Assembly (NCBI GenBank): GCA_938092125.1
Contig: CALKMQ010000132.1
Span: 1 to 17,940 of the forward strand
DNA length: 17,940 bases
Direction: 5' to 3'
Source of the DNA: an uncultured bacterium
GTDB lineage: Bacteria > Fidelibacterota > Marinisomatia > Marinisomatales > UBA1611
This document shows, piece by piece, positions 1 to 7,738 of the stretch. Below the pieces are notes generated by a model. That model searched no databases, was not told the DNA's origin, and worked only from the letters and a program-made list of their open reading frames with translations. A program made the translations under genes and the position numbers. Positions within the stretch are counted from its first letter, which is position 1, and each line of letters begins with the position of its first letter.

Positions 1-536
1 TCTATTATAATTTTTTCACTTGAAATAGTAACTTGACCAAGATTTACTTCAATTTCAACGTCTGAGTTAGTGTCTTTATTAAAATAAATAAAAGGCATGC
101 CAATTCCGGAGGTAGCTTTAAGAGAATTATTTGTATCTGTCCAATCCATGGTCACAGTCCAATCAGAGAAATCATGCACCTTGGCTTTTGATGAATTCAA
201 CCCAGAGAGACCAACGATAATTGGTTCTTGATCATCATATACGCCCCAGGGTATGTAGCTAACCACTAATCCTGCATTTACTGTTTTAAGAGCCATAGGA
301 TAATTAAAAAGATTACTTACATGGTCATTTTTAATTAAAGACGACCACCAGTCATTAGTGGGAATATGTTTGTTTGAAGCGGGTCCAGTAGTTTGTGGCT
401 GACCAGATGGGTAATCATTTCTACCTGCTTCATCTGTACCAGGAAATGAGGTTGTATAGCTCCCTGCACCAATTTGAACAATTTGTGAAGAAGCAATACT
501 TATTAAATGAAAAAGTATTATAAGAAACCTAGACAT
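1..536 (-). CDS. GH81-like endo-1,3-beta-glucanase, N-terminal part (cut by window edge)
   Basis: The reading frame stays open from an ATG at 536 to the window edge, giving 178 codons; the C-terminus lies outside. The protein begins with a signal peptide (MSRFLIILFHLISIASSQ), so it is exported. The mature part starts IGAGSYTTSFPGTDEAG, followed by HIPTNDWWSSLIKND, then YPMALKTVNAGLVVSYIPWG, and later DWTVTMDW and GIGMPFIYF. As I recall the family, this order (PTN-WW-SSL, YP-K-GL-VSY, a G-G-PF element) matches the N-terminal beta-sandwich domain of glycoside hydrolase family 81, which cleaves internal beta-1,3 bonds in laminarin. The catalytic (alpha/alpha)6 domain would be in the missing part, so activity cannot be judged here. 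No Shine-Dalgarno sequence precedes the start. It is divergent from the ABC-F gene. Other beta-sandwich exoproteins remain possible. Confidence 0.68.
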   Translation of the reverse strand, partial: MSRFLIILFHLISIASSQIVQIGAGSYTTSFPGTDEAGRNDYPSGQPQTTGPASNKHIPTNDWWSSLIKNDHVSNLFNYPMALKTVNAGLVVSYIPWGVYDDQEPIIVGLSGLNSSKAKVHDFSDWTVTMDWTDTNNSLKATSGIGMPFIYFNKDTNSDVEIEVNLGQVTISSEKIII

Positions 537-676
537 GCTTAATTTTACTAAAACAATTCAATTTTTACCTACTATATTAATAATACTTAACCCTTGTTTA
601 TATTTTGAATTTTAATTGTCTAATTAAACAACAAATTTTTCACAATTTTAAATTACATGCTTTAATCGTATACTGG

Positions 677-721
677 TTTTTGTTAAACTTCCCTCCTAAA
701 ATTTAATAAATTTAACAAAAA
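677..721. promoter_or_regulatory. 11-bp perfect inverted repeat in the leader of the ybiT-like gene
   Basis: The arms are TTTTTGTTAAA at 677-687 and TTTAACAAAAA at 711-721, exact reverse complements separated by 23 nt that include CCCTCC. The right arm ends 15 nt before the ATG of the ABC-F gene at 737. A TATACT hexamer at 669-674 could be a -10 element, which would place this structure at the very 5' end of the transcript; its -35 partner is poor. The role is unknown: it could be an mRNA leader hairpin, an operator or chance in AT-rich DNA. Confidence 0.4.
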
Positions 722-736
722 GACCTTATATTAAAT

Positions 737-2329
737 ATGATTACTACATCTAATATTTCCATGCAATTTGGTTCAAAACCATTATTTGAGAGTATTTCCG
801 TAGCCTTTTCTGATAATAATAGATACGGCCTCATTGGTGCAAACGGTTCTGGAAAATCAACATTTATGAAGATACTTACGGGTGAACTAGAACCTACCTC
901 CGGTACTGTATCGATAGATAAAAGCAAACGTGTTTCAAAACTGAACCAAGACCAATTTGCCTATGAAGATATAAAAGTATCCGATTGCGTTATTATGGGG
1001 CATGATTTGCTCTGGCAAGTCAAAAACGAAAGAGAAAAACTTTACAGTTTGCCAGAAATGACCGATGAGGAAGGAATGAAAGTTGCAGAATTAGAAGTCG
1101 AGTTTGGAGAGATGGATGGCTACACGGCTGAAGCGAATGCAGAGGAACTACTTCTCGGACTAGGAATACCAATCGAAGACCATGACAAACCAATGAGCTC
1201 TATTGCACCAGGTTTGAAATTGCGAGTACTTTTAGCACAAGCTCTTTTTGGTGACCCCGGTATCTTGTTATTGGATGAGCCAACAAACAATCTTGATATA
1301 AATACAATTCGATGGCTCGAAAATACTTTGAAAAACAAAGATTGTTTGATGATTGTGATTTCTCATGATAGACGATTTTTAAATAGTGTATGCACAAATA
1401 TGGCAGATTTAGATTATGGCGAAATTAGGCTATACAATGGAAACTATGATGACTTTATGATTGCAGCTACCATGGCCAGAGAAACGCTCATGAATGAAAA
1501 TGCAAAAAAACAAGCTAAAATAAAAGAATTGCAATCATTTGTTAGTCGCTTTTCTGCAAATGCGTCTAAAGCAAAGCAAGCCACATCAAGAGCAAACCAA
1601 ATAAACAAAATAAAATTAGAAGACATCAAATCTTCAAGTAGGGTTTACCCTTTTATAAGGTTTAAACAAGAACAAAAAGTTCATAACAAAGTAGTCGACA
1701 TCGAAAATATTTCTAAATCATATGATGATTTAAATGTTATTAAAAAATTTAATATAACTATTAATACTGGCGATAGAATCGGTATAGTTGGTGAAAATGG
1801 AATCGGTAAAACGACTCTCCTTAAGTGTATTATTGAAAGCGGTTTTTCTGATAGCGGAATTATTAAATGGTCAGAAAATGCATCTATTGGCTATTTTGCG
1901 CAAAATCATAGCGATGAATTCAAAGGCGATATAAGTTTAATTGATTGGATGGCAAAATGGAGTCACAAGGACGATGATTTAGAAACAATAAGAGGAACAT
2001 TGGGTCGCTTATTATTCAACCAAGACGATATTAACAAACCGATTAGTGTGCTATCTGGCGGAGAGCAACGTAGAATGTTGTTTGGAAAAATTATTTTACA
2101 AAGAGCAAACGTTATTATATTAGATGAGCCTACTAATCACTTAGATATGGAATCCATAGAAGCATTAAACCATGCATTAAGTATTTTTGAAGGTACAATT
2201 ATTTTTGTAAGTCATGATAGAGAATTTATCTCTTCACTTTCAACCAGACTATTAGAGGTTAAAGAAGAAAAGATTGTGGAACACAGCGGAGGTTATGATA
2301 GCTATAGAACGGTATTAATGGAGGCTTAG
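737..2329 (+). CDS. ybiT: ABC-F family ATPase, YbiT type
   Basis: This 530-residue protein has two ABC ATPase domains and no membrane segments, the ABC-F layout. ABC-F proteins bind the ribosome near the E site and act on stalled or initiating complexes. Its length equals E. coli YbiT and the sequence follows it closely from start to end. Domain 1 has Walker A GANGSGKS (34-41), a degenerate signature APGLKLR (157-163, also degenerate in YbiT), Walker B ILLLDEP (176-182) and H210. A charged helical linker (about 240-310, with SFVSRFSANASKA) would reach the P-site tRNA. Domain 2 has Walker A GENGIGKT (352-359), LSGGE (439-443), Walker B VIILDEP (459-465) and H493. Both Walker B glutamates are present. 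The ATG at 737 has no Shine-Dalgarno sequence. The gene ends 10 bp before the stop of the convergent leu operon. An antibiotic-resistance role is unlikely from the YbiT similarity. Confidence 0.93.
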   Translation: MITTSNISMQFGSKPLFESISVAFSDNNRYGLIGANGSGKSTFMKILTGELEPTSGTVSIDKSKRVSKLNQDQFAYEDIKVSDCVIMGHDLLWQVKNEREKLYSLPEMTDEEGMKVAELEVEFGEMDGYTAEANAEELLLGLGIPIEDHDKPMSSIAPGLKLRVLLAQALFGDPGILLLDEPTNNLDINTIRWLENTLKNKDCLMIVISHDRRFLNSVCTNMADLDYGEIRLYNGNYDDFMIAATMARETLMNENAKKQAKIKELQSFVSRFSANASKAKQATSRANQINKIKLEDIKSSSRVYPFIRFKQEQKVHNKVVDIENISKSYDDLNVIKKFNITINTGDRIGIVGENGIGKTTLLKCIIESGFSDSGIIKWSENASIGYFAQNHSDEFKGDISLIDWMAKWSHKDDDLETIRGTLGRLLFNQDDINKPISVLSGGEQRRMLFGKIILQRANVIILDEPTNHLDMESIEALNHALSIFEGTIIFVSHDREFISSLSTRLLEVKEEKIVEHSGGYDSYRTVLMEA

Positions 2330-2339
2330 CAAGAAATAC

Positions 2340-2507
2340 TTAATCATGTCCCCTCTCTGATGGATCATTAACATCTTTGCTAAAAGCAGATTTTAAGCCC
2401 GTTTTATTTCTAATTATTTTTTCTTCAAGCTTTTTAGACTGTCCGTCTTCGCTTGTCAATATGTTACTAGATTGTTTTTTGTTCTTTTCTTGATCTTTTG
2501 ATTTCAT
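2340..2507 (-). CDS. small hydrophilic protein coupled to cimA, unknown function
   Basis: This is a 55-codon ORF at the distal end of the leu/cim operon. Its ATG (2507-2505) follows the cimA stop after one base (TAATATG), the same junction seen between leuA and leuC. That spacing is the main reason to call it a gene. The product begins MKSKDQEKNKKQSSN, is rich in Lys, Asp, Glu and Ser, has no signal peptide or membrane segment, and ends KDVNDPSERGHD. I do not recognise a family. It is probably cytoplasmic and largely unstructured. An in-frame ATG at 2540 would lengthen it by 11 residues inside the cimA end, which is less likely. Its stop lies 10 bp from the stop of the convergent ybiT-like gene. 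It could also be a chance open frame. Confidence 0.45.
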   Translation of the reverse strand: MKSKDQEKNKKQSSNILTSEDGQSKKLEEKIIRNKTGLKSAFSKDVNDPSERGHD

Positions 2508-2508
2508 A

Positions 2509-4119
2509 TTATTTATATAATTGTAATTCTTCATTATCAACTTTTCTCCAATTAGATAAAGAAGCTAAGCGAAAATTAAAACTATCGCTCAGTGCTTGCC
2601 TACTAGCTTCTATTATGTTTTTTGACACACCAATTGTCGACCATGACTCATTACCATATGCACTTTCAATTAAAACTCTAACTTTCGCGCTGGTACCTTC
2701 CTGTTCGTTCAACACTCGAACCTTATAATCAGTTAATCTCACACCTTTGAGTTCAGGGAAAAATCTAGATAAAGCCTTACGAAGAGCCTTATTTAATGCG
2801 TCTACTGGGCCATCACCGCCAGAGGCGGTATGTTCAATATCTTCCCCCACTAATACTTTTAATGTAGCATCTGTATTCTCATTTTCATTTTCATCATAAG
2901 AAATATGCACTTTTGAATCCAATACTTTGAAAAAAGGACGATATTCACCTGAAAGCCGCCTAAGAATTAGCTCTAGTGAAGCGTCAGCAGCCTCAAACTG
3001 GTAACCTTCAAATTCAAGTTTTTTAACCTCAGAAACAAGCTTGCTGGTTATTTCTTTTGAATTTTTAAATTTTATATTCAACTCATTTGCTTTAAAGCTA
3101 ATATTACTTTTTCCAGAAAGATCGGAAACAAGAACTCTTTGCTTATTCCCAACAAGTTCTGGTTTTATATGCTCATACATATTGCTATTTTTCATTACAG
3201 CACTTACATGTATACCGCCTTTGTGAGCAAATGCAGATTGACCTATGAAAGGAGCCTGTGTATCAGGGTGCATATTCATAATATCATATGTGAAATTTAC
3301 TAAACTAGAAAGTCCAGAAAGATTTAAATCAGTTTTTGTTTGCTTATTCATTTTTAAAACCAGATTTGGTATCACCGTAGCTAAGCTAACATTGCCACAT
3401 CTCTCACCTACACCATTTATTGTTCCTTGAACGTGCAAGGCTCCTGCTGATACCGCCATTAATGTATTTGCGCCAGCTAAACCACTGTCATTATGTGAAT
3501 GAATCCCAATAGGCAGAGAATACCTTTTAACCATTTTTCTAGTGACATCATAAATAAAGTTAGGGAGTGAGCCACCATTAGTATCGCACAATACAAGAGT
3601 ATCTGCTCCACCATTAACAGCAGCATCTAGCATATCAAAAGAAAATGATTGAGATTGTTCATACCCGTCAAAGAAATGTTCAGCATCAAAAATAACTCTA
3701 ACACCATTTTTTGATAAAAAGGCTACAGACTTTTCTATGAGTTTTGCATTATCTAGATCGGATATTCCTAATCCTTGCTTAGAATGGAGTTGCCATGTTT
3801 TACCAAAAATTGTAATGGTATCAACCTCAGTCTCAAGAAGTGCTAGCAAGTTAGGGTCTTTTTCAATATTTGCTAATTTCCTTGCAGTAGAGCCAAATGC
3901 ACATATTTTTGCTTGATTAAGATTCAAAGATCTTATCTTTTTAAAAAATTCTTTATCCCTAGGATTACTTCCAGGCCAACCACCCTCTATTATATTGATA
4001 CCAAAATTATCTAGTCGCTTTGCTAACCTAATTTTATCTTCAACTGATAAATTTACACCCTCACCTTGAGTACCATCTCTTAGCGTTGTGTCAAATAATT
4101 CTATTTTACTATTTTCCAT
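2509..4119 (-). CDS. cimA: (R)-citramalate synthase
   Basis: A 536-residue enzyme of the LeuA-like DRE-TIM metallolyase family. It would condense acetyl-CoA with pyruvate to (R)-citramalate, the first step of the threonine-independent route to 2-oxobutyrate and isoleucine. The N-terminal TIM barrel has FDTTLRDGTQGEG (D10, R14, D15), IEGGWPGSNPRD (44-55), metal ligands H207 and H209 in GIHSHNDSG, and GERCGN (N243). The GTQGEG and GGWPGSNP motifs are what I associate with the long CimA subfamily and differ from the GEQAPG and AGFPVSS of the neighbouring LeuA. The C-terminal part (about 410-530) is a LeuA-type regulatory dimer domain, with SGGDGPVDALNKAL and VRLTDYKVRVL, so feedback control, presumably by isoleucine, is expected. 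It starts 13 nt after leuD, without a clear Shine-Dalgarno sequence. A second 2-isopropylmalate synthase is the alternative. Confidence 0.88.
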   Translation of the reverse strand: MENSKIELFDTTLRDGTQGEGVNLSVEDKIRLAKRLDNFGINIIEGGWPGSNPRDKEFFKKIRSLNLNQAKICAFGSTARKLANIEKDPNLLALLETEVDTITIFGKTWQLHSKQGLGISDLDNAKLIEKSVAFLSKNGVRVIFDAEHFFDGYEQSQSFSFDMLDAAVNGGADTLVLCDTNGGSLPNFIYDVTRKMVKRYSLPIGIHSHNDSGLAGANTLMAVSAGALHVQGTINGVGERCGNVSLATVIPNLVLKMNKQTKTDLNLSGLSSLVNFTYDIMNMHPDTQAPFIGQSAFAHKGGIHVSAVMKNSNMYEHIKPELVGNKQRVLVSDLSGKSNISFKANELNIKFKNSKEITSKLVSEVKKLEFEGYQFEAADASLELILRRLSGEYRPFFKVLDSKVHISYDENENENTDATLKVLVGEDIEHTASGGDGPVDALNKALRKALSRFFPELKGVRLTDYKVRVLNEQEGTSAKVRVLIESAYGNESWSTIGVSKNIIEASRQALSDSFNFRLASLSNWRKVDNEELQLYK

Positions 4120-4132
4120 TATCTAAACTCGT

Positions 4133-4771
4133 TTATTTAAAAAACCATGGATATTCGTTTTTATGATTTTTTTCGAAACTCTTTATTAGATCTTTATCTT
4201 CGAGCGTTTGGCCAATTTCATCCAATCCTTTTAAAAGAGCATTTTTTTGATATGGATCTATGTTAAAATGAATTTTATCATCAGCGTTATAAATAATAAC
4301 CTGGTTGATCAGATTAATTGTCATTTTAAATTCTTTTAATTTTGAACATTCAATAAGCAATGTGTTGATATCTTTTTCATCTAAAGCAATTGGTAATATT
4401 CCATTTTTAAAACAATTATTATAAAAAATATCAGCGAAGCTTTTAGCGATAATAGCATTTATTCCAAAATCTTTAATGGCCCAGGCCGCATGTTCTCGAC
4501 TAGAACCACATCCAAAATTTTCTCCAGCAAGTAAAATAGATGATTGGTTATAAGGTTTTTTATTTAGGATAAAATCAGTGTTTACTTTTCTTTTTGAATG
4601 ATCTTGTCCTGGTTGACCGTTATCTAGATATCTCCATTCATCAAATAGATTTACTCCAAAACCAGTTCTAGAAATTGATTTAAGATACTGTTTGGGTATT
4701 ATCGCATCAGTATCAATATTATTTTTATCTAGGGGGGCAACTATTCCTTTAAAAGTTTTATATTTTACCAT
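4133..4771 (-). CDS. leuD: 3-isopropylmalate dehydratase small subunit
   Basis: The small (swivel-domain) subunit of isopropylmalate isomerase. With LeuC it interconverts 2- and 3-isopropylmalate via dehydration and rehydration in leucine synthesis; with CimA present it may also process citramalate through citraconate. It is 212 residues, close to the usual bacterial length of about 200. Diagnostic motifs are DTDAIIPKQYL (20-30), RTGFGVNLFDEWR (35-47), the GENFGCGSSREHA active-site segment (83-95) and SFADIFYNNCFKNG (111-124). The chosen ATG overlaps the leuC stop by one base (TGATG), which suggests termination-reinitiation. A GTG three bases earlier (4774) would give a 4-nt overlap and one extra residue, and I cannot exclude it. 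Confidence 0.95.
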   Translation of the reverse strand: MVKYKTFKGIVAPLDKNNIDTDAIIPKQYLKSISRTGFGVNLFDEWRYLDNGQPGQDHSKRKVNTDFILNKKPYNQSSILLAGENFGCGSSREHAAWAIKDFGINAIIAKSFADIFYNNCFKNGILPIALDEKDINTLLIECSKLKEFKMTINLINQVIIYNADDKIHFNIDPYQKNALLKGLDEIGQTLEDKDLIKSFEKNHKNEYPWFFK

Positions 4772-6153
4772 CACGCACTTTCAATATCTGTAAAATGGCC
4801 AGCTACTGCTGCTGCTGCGGCCATGGCTGGACTTACTAGGTGCGTCCGACCTCCCTGTCCTTGCCTACCTTCAAAATTTCGGTTAGATGTTGAGGCGCAT
4901 CTTTCGCCAGGATTTAACCTATCTGCATTCATCGCTAGACACATTGAGCACCCTGGATCTCTCCACTCAAAACCAGCGCTAAGAAAAATTTCATCCAGTC
5001 CTTCATTTTCTGCCTGCCTTTTTATTGGCCCTGACCCAGGTACAACCATAGCTAGTTTAATCGATTTATTAATTCTTTTATTTTTTACAATTTCAGCTGC
5101 AGCTCTCAGATCTTCTATCCTACTATTTGTGCAAGAACCTATAAAAATCTTATCCAGCTTTATATCTCTAATCTTTGTTCCTGGCGTAAGGCCCATGTAT
5201 TGAAGAGCGGAAGGGTATATTTTTCCTGCCTCTAAAGGAATTGAACCATTTATGTCTGTTACCATTTCAGGCGAAGTTCCCCACGTTACCATAGGTTGAA
5301 CATCCCCACCTTCAATATTTACAACTTTGTCAAATGTAGCATTTTCATCTGACTTTAATGATTTCCAGTGTTCTACTGCTTTATCAAAGTCAGTATCTGA
5401 TGGAGTAAAATTTCTGTTTCGTAAATATTCAATTGTCTTACCATCGACAGCTATTAGGCCTGCTCTAGCTCCAGCTTCTATTGTCATATTGCAGATAGTC
5501 ATTCTTCCTTCCATAGAAAGTGCTTTAATAACTGCCCCCCCAAATTCAATTGAGTACCCATTACCACCCGCTGTGCCTATCTTACCAATAATATATAAAA
5601 TTAAATCTTTTGCTGTTATTCCATTAGATAACTGGCCATTTATATTAATAAGCATGGTTTTAGACCTTTTTTGAATCAAACACTGAGTGGCAAGGACATG
5701 TTCAACCTCAGAAGTACCAATTCCAAATGCTAGCGTACCAAAAGCACCATGTGTAGAAGTATGGGAATCTCCACAAACAATCGTCATTCCAGGTAAGGTT
5801 AAACCTTGTTCTGGTCCAATAATATGAACAATGCCTTGGTCTGGGTGATTCATACTGAATTTATTTACATCAAAATTATCACAATTTTCTTCAAGTGTAT
5901 CTACCTGTATTTTTGAAATTGGGTCTGCTATTCCTTTATCTCTATCTTTTGTCGGTATATTATGATCCGGTACTGCAAAATTTGAACTGCTTCGCCAAGG
6001 TTTTCTTTTTGAAATTCTTAACCCCTCGAAAGCCTGGGGAGAAGTAACTTCATGGATATAGTGTCTATCTATATAAAGTAGATCGAAACCGTTCTTGTTA
6101 GATTTTACGCAATGAGAGTCCCAAATTTTATCGTACAAAGTTTTTGAATTCAT
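4771..6153 (-). CDS. leuC: 3-isopropylmalate dehydratase large subunit
   Basis: The aconitase-family subunit carrying the [4Fe-4S] cluster of isopropylmalate isomerase. From the chosen start it is 460 residues, near E. coli LeuC (466), and very similar to it throughout. Visible motifs are LLYIDRHYIHEVTSPQAFEG, MTIVCGDSHTSTHGAFG, GTSEVEHVLATQ, IGSCTNSRIEDLRAAAE and GCSMCLAMN. The cluster cysteines are C341, C402 and C405. The tail RTHLVSPAMAAAAAVAGHF is also typical. I chose the ATG at 6153 because MNSKTLYDKIWDSH aligns with the E. coli start and sits one base after the leuA stop (TAATATG). An ATG at 6162 would overlap leuA by 8 nt and add three residues. No cluster or substrate residue looks altered. 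Confidence 0.96.
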   Translation of the reverse strand: MNSKTLYDKIWDSHCVKSNKNGFDLLYIDRHYIHEVTSPQAFEGLRISKRKPWRSSSNFAVPDHNIPTKDRDKGIADPISKIQVDTLEENCDNFDVNKFSMNHPDQGIVHIIGPEQGLTLPGMTIVCGDSHTSTHGAFGTLAFGIGTSEVEHVLATQCLIQKRSKTMLININGQLSNGITAKDLILYIIGKIGTAGGNGYSIEFGGAVIKALSMEGRMTICNMTIEAGARAGLIAVDGKTIEYLRNRNFTPSDTDFDKAVEHWKSLKSDENATFDKVVNIEGGDVQPMVTWGTSPEMVTDINGSIPLEAGKIYPSALQYMGLTPGTKIRDIKLDKIFIGSCTNSRIEDLRAAAEIVKNKRINKSIKLAMVVPGSGPIKRQAENEGLDEIFLSAGFEWRDPGCSMCLAMNADRLNPGERCASTSNRNFEGRQGQGGRTHLVSPAMAAAAAVAGHFTDIESA

Positions 6154-6154
6154 A

Positions 6155-7738
6155 TTATACATTTACCGATTCTTCTATAAATAAAAGGTATCTATTTTTT
6201 TTATCATTTTCATATTGGTTTAGCGCATCTAAATATGCTTTTACACTAGCCTTAATTGTGTCTGTTGATATTCCTTTTGAGATATATAAAGACTCATTAA
6301 TAAAAAGTCTTATAATGACTTCACCAAAAGCATCTTTACCGCTTGTTATTGATCTAACCTTGTAGTCATGAAGTTTAATATCATAATCTAGCTTTAAGGC
6401 CCTTTTAATAGCTTTAAAACATGCTGCTACAGGCCCGTCTCCTGTTGCAGACTCTTGTTCAATGCTATCTGGTGTCTTTATGCGGACCGTAGCTGTAGGT
6501 ATGGTATTAGTGCCATTATTAACGTGGAGGTAGTCAAGTTCGAAAGAGTTATGTTTATTTACGTTCCTATCACCCATCAATATTCTAAGATCATCATCGA
6601 AAATTTCCTTTTTCTTATCAGCTAGTTCTAAAAATTTAGAATACACTCTATTCATCTCTTTATTGGAAAGATCATAGCCTAATTCAGATAATCTCGATTG
6701 AATGCCATGTCTCCCGGAATGCCGACCAAGAATGATTTTACTTTTATTTAGCCCAACAGATTCGGGGGTCATTATTTCATAGGTTTTTCTATTTTTTAAA
6801 AAACCATCTTGGTGTATACCTGATTCGTGAGCAAAGGCATTGTCACCAACGATTGCTTTATTTGCTTGAACAATCATACCAGTATGTTTTGAGACCATTT
6901 TACTAGTATTGTAAATTTCTTTTGTGACTATATCAGTAGAATAATCCCAATAGTCGTTTCTAACATTAAGGCTCATGACAATTTCTTCTAGGGAAGCATT
7001 GCCAGCGCGTTCACCTATACCATTAATCGTACACTCAATCTGCCTAGCACCCGATGAAATAGCGCTTAGAGAATTAGCAACAGCCAGACCTAAATCATTA
7101 TGGCAGTGGACACTAATGATTGCCTTTTGAATATTTTTAACTTTCTTCTTTATCAATGAGATTTTTTCACCAAATTCTAGAGGCATTGTGTAACCAGTTG
7201 TGTCAGGTACATTTATTACGGTCGCACCAGCATCAATGACGGCCTCAATAATCTCACACAGATAATTAAGATTTGTTCTACCAGCATCTTCAGGAGAAAA
7301 TTCCACATCGTCTGTTAATGTTTTTGCATAGGTAACTGCATCAGTAGCCATTTTAATAATTGTATCTCTTTTTTCCTTTAAGCTTGATCCATATTTTATA
7401 TCTGAAAACTTTCCCATGATATGAATATCAGAAGTACCAGCGAATGTATGGATTCGATATTTATTTGCATTTTTCAATGCCTCATAAGCTTTTTTTACAT
7501 CAGCTGGGATTGATCGAGCTAGGGCGGCAATTGTTGGGCCATCTATACTACCCGATATTCTTTCGACAGCTTCGAACTGAGCTTTTGAGGAAACTGGAAA
7601 ACCAGCTTCAATAACATCTACATTTAACTTTGATAGTTGTTTTGCTATCTCAACCTTTTCTTCGATTTCTAAAGAAGATCCCGGTGCCTGTTCACCGTCT
7701 CTAAGTGTGGTATCAAAAATAAATATCTTATCTTTCAT
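6155..7738 (-). CDS. leuA: 2-isopropylmalate synthase
   Basis: A 527-residue enzyme that condenses acetyl-CoA with 2-oxoisovalerate, the committed step to leucine. The catalytic TIM barrel has IFDTTLRDGEQAPG (D9, R13, D14), IEAGFPVSS (43-51), FSPEDAGR (147-154), PDTTGYT (178-184), metal ligands H211 and H213 in VHCHNDLG, and INGIGERAGNASLEE with N247. A second part ends in a LeuA dimer/regulatory domain (about 395-515; SATGDGPVAACFKAI, LHDYKVRSITSGKDAFGEV), so leucine feedback inhibition is expected. The length and the intact regulatory domain fit the long bacterial LeuA. Its ATG overlaps the leuB stop by 4 nt (ATGA), so translation is probably coupled. Having this enzyme and the CimA paralogue in one operon makes substrate assignment by motif important; the motifs here are the LeuA ones. 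Confidence 0.95.
   Translation of the reverse strand: MKDKIFIFDTTLRDGEQAPGSSLEIEEKVEIAKQLSKLNVDVIEAGFPVSSKAQFEAVERISGSIDGPTIAALARSIPADVKKAYEALKNANKYRIHTFAGTSDIHIMGKFSDIKYGSSLKEKRDTIIKMATDAVTYAKTLTDDVEFSPEDAGRTNLNYLCEIIEAVIDAGATVINVPDTTGYTMPLEFGEKISLIKKKVKNIQKAIISVHCHNDLGLAVANSLSAISSGARQIECTINGIGERAGNASLEEIVMSLNVRNDYWDYSTDIVTKEIYNTSKMVSKHTGMIVQANKAIVGDNAFAHESGIHQDGFLKNRKTYEIMTPESVGLNKSKIILGRHSGRHGIQSRLSELGYDLSNKEMNRVYSKFLELADKKKEIFDDDLRILMGDRNVNKHNSFELDYLHVNNGTNTIPTATVRIKTPDSIEQESATGDGPVAACFKAIKRALKLDYDIKLHDYKVRSITSGKDAFGEVIIRLFINESLYISKGISTDTIKASVKAYLDALNQYENDKKNRYLLFIEESVNV

Noticed and set aside
4823..5674. Long plus-strand open frames (126 and 115 codons) opposite leuC
   Set aside because: Fully antisense to a strongly conserved gene, with low-complexity Leu/Ser/Pro-rich products; these are shadows.
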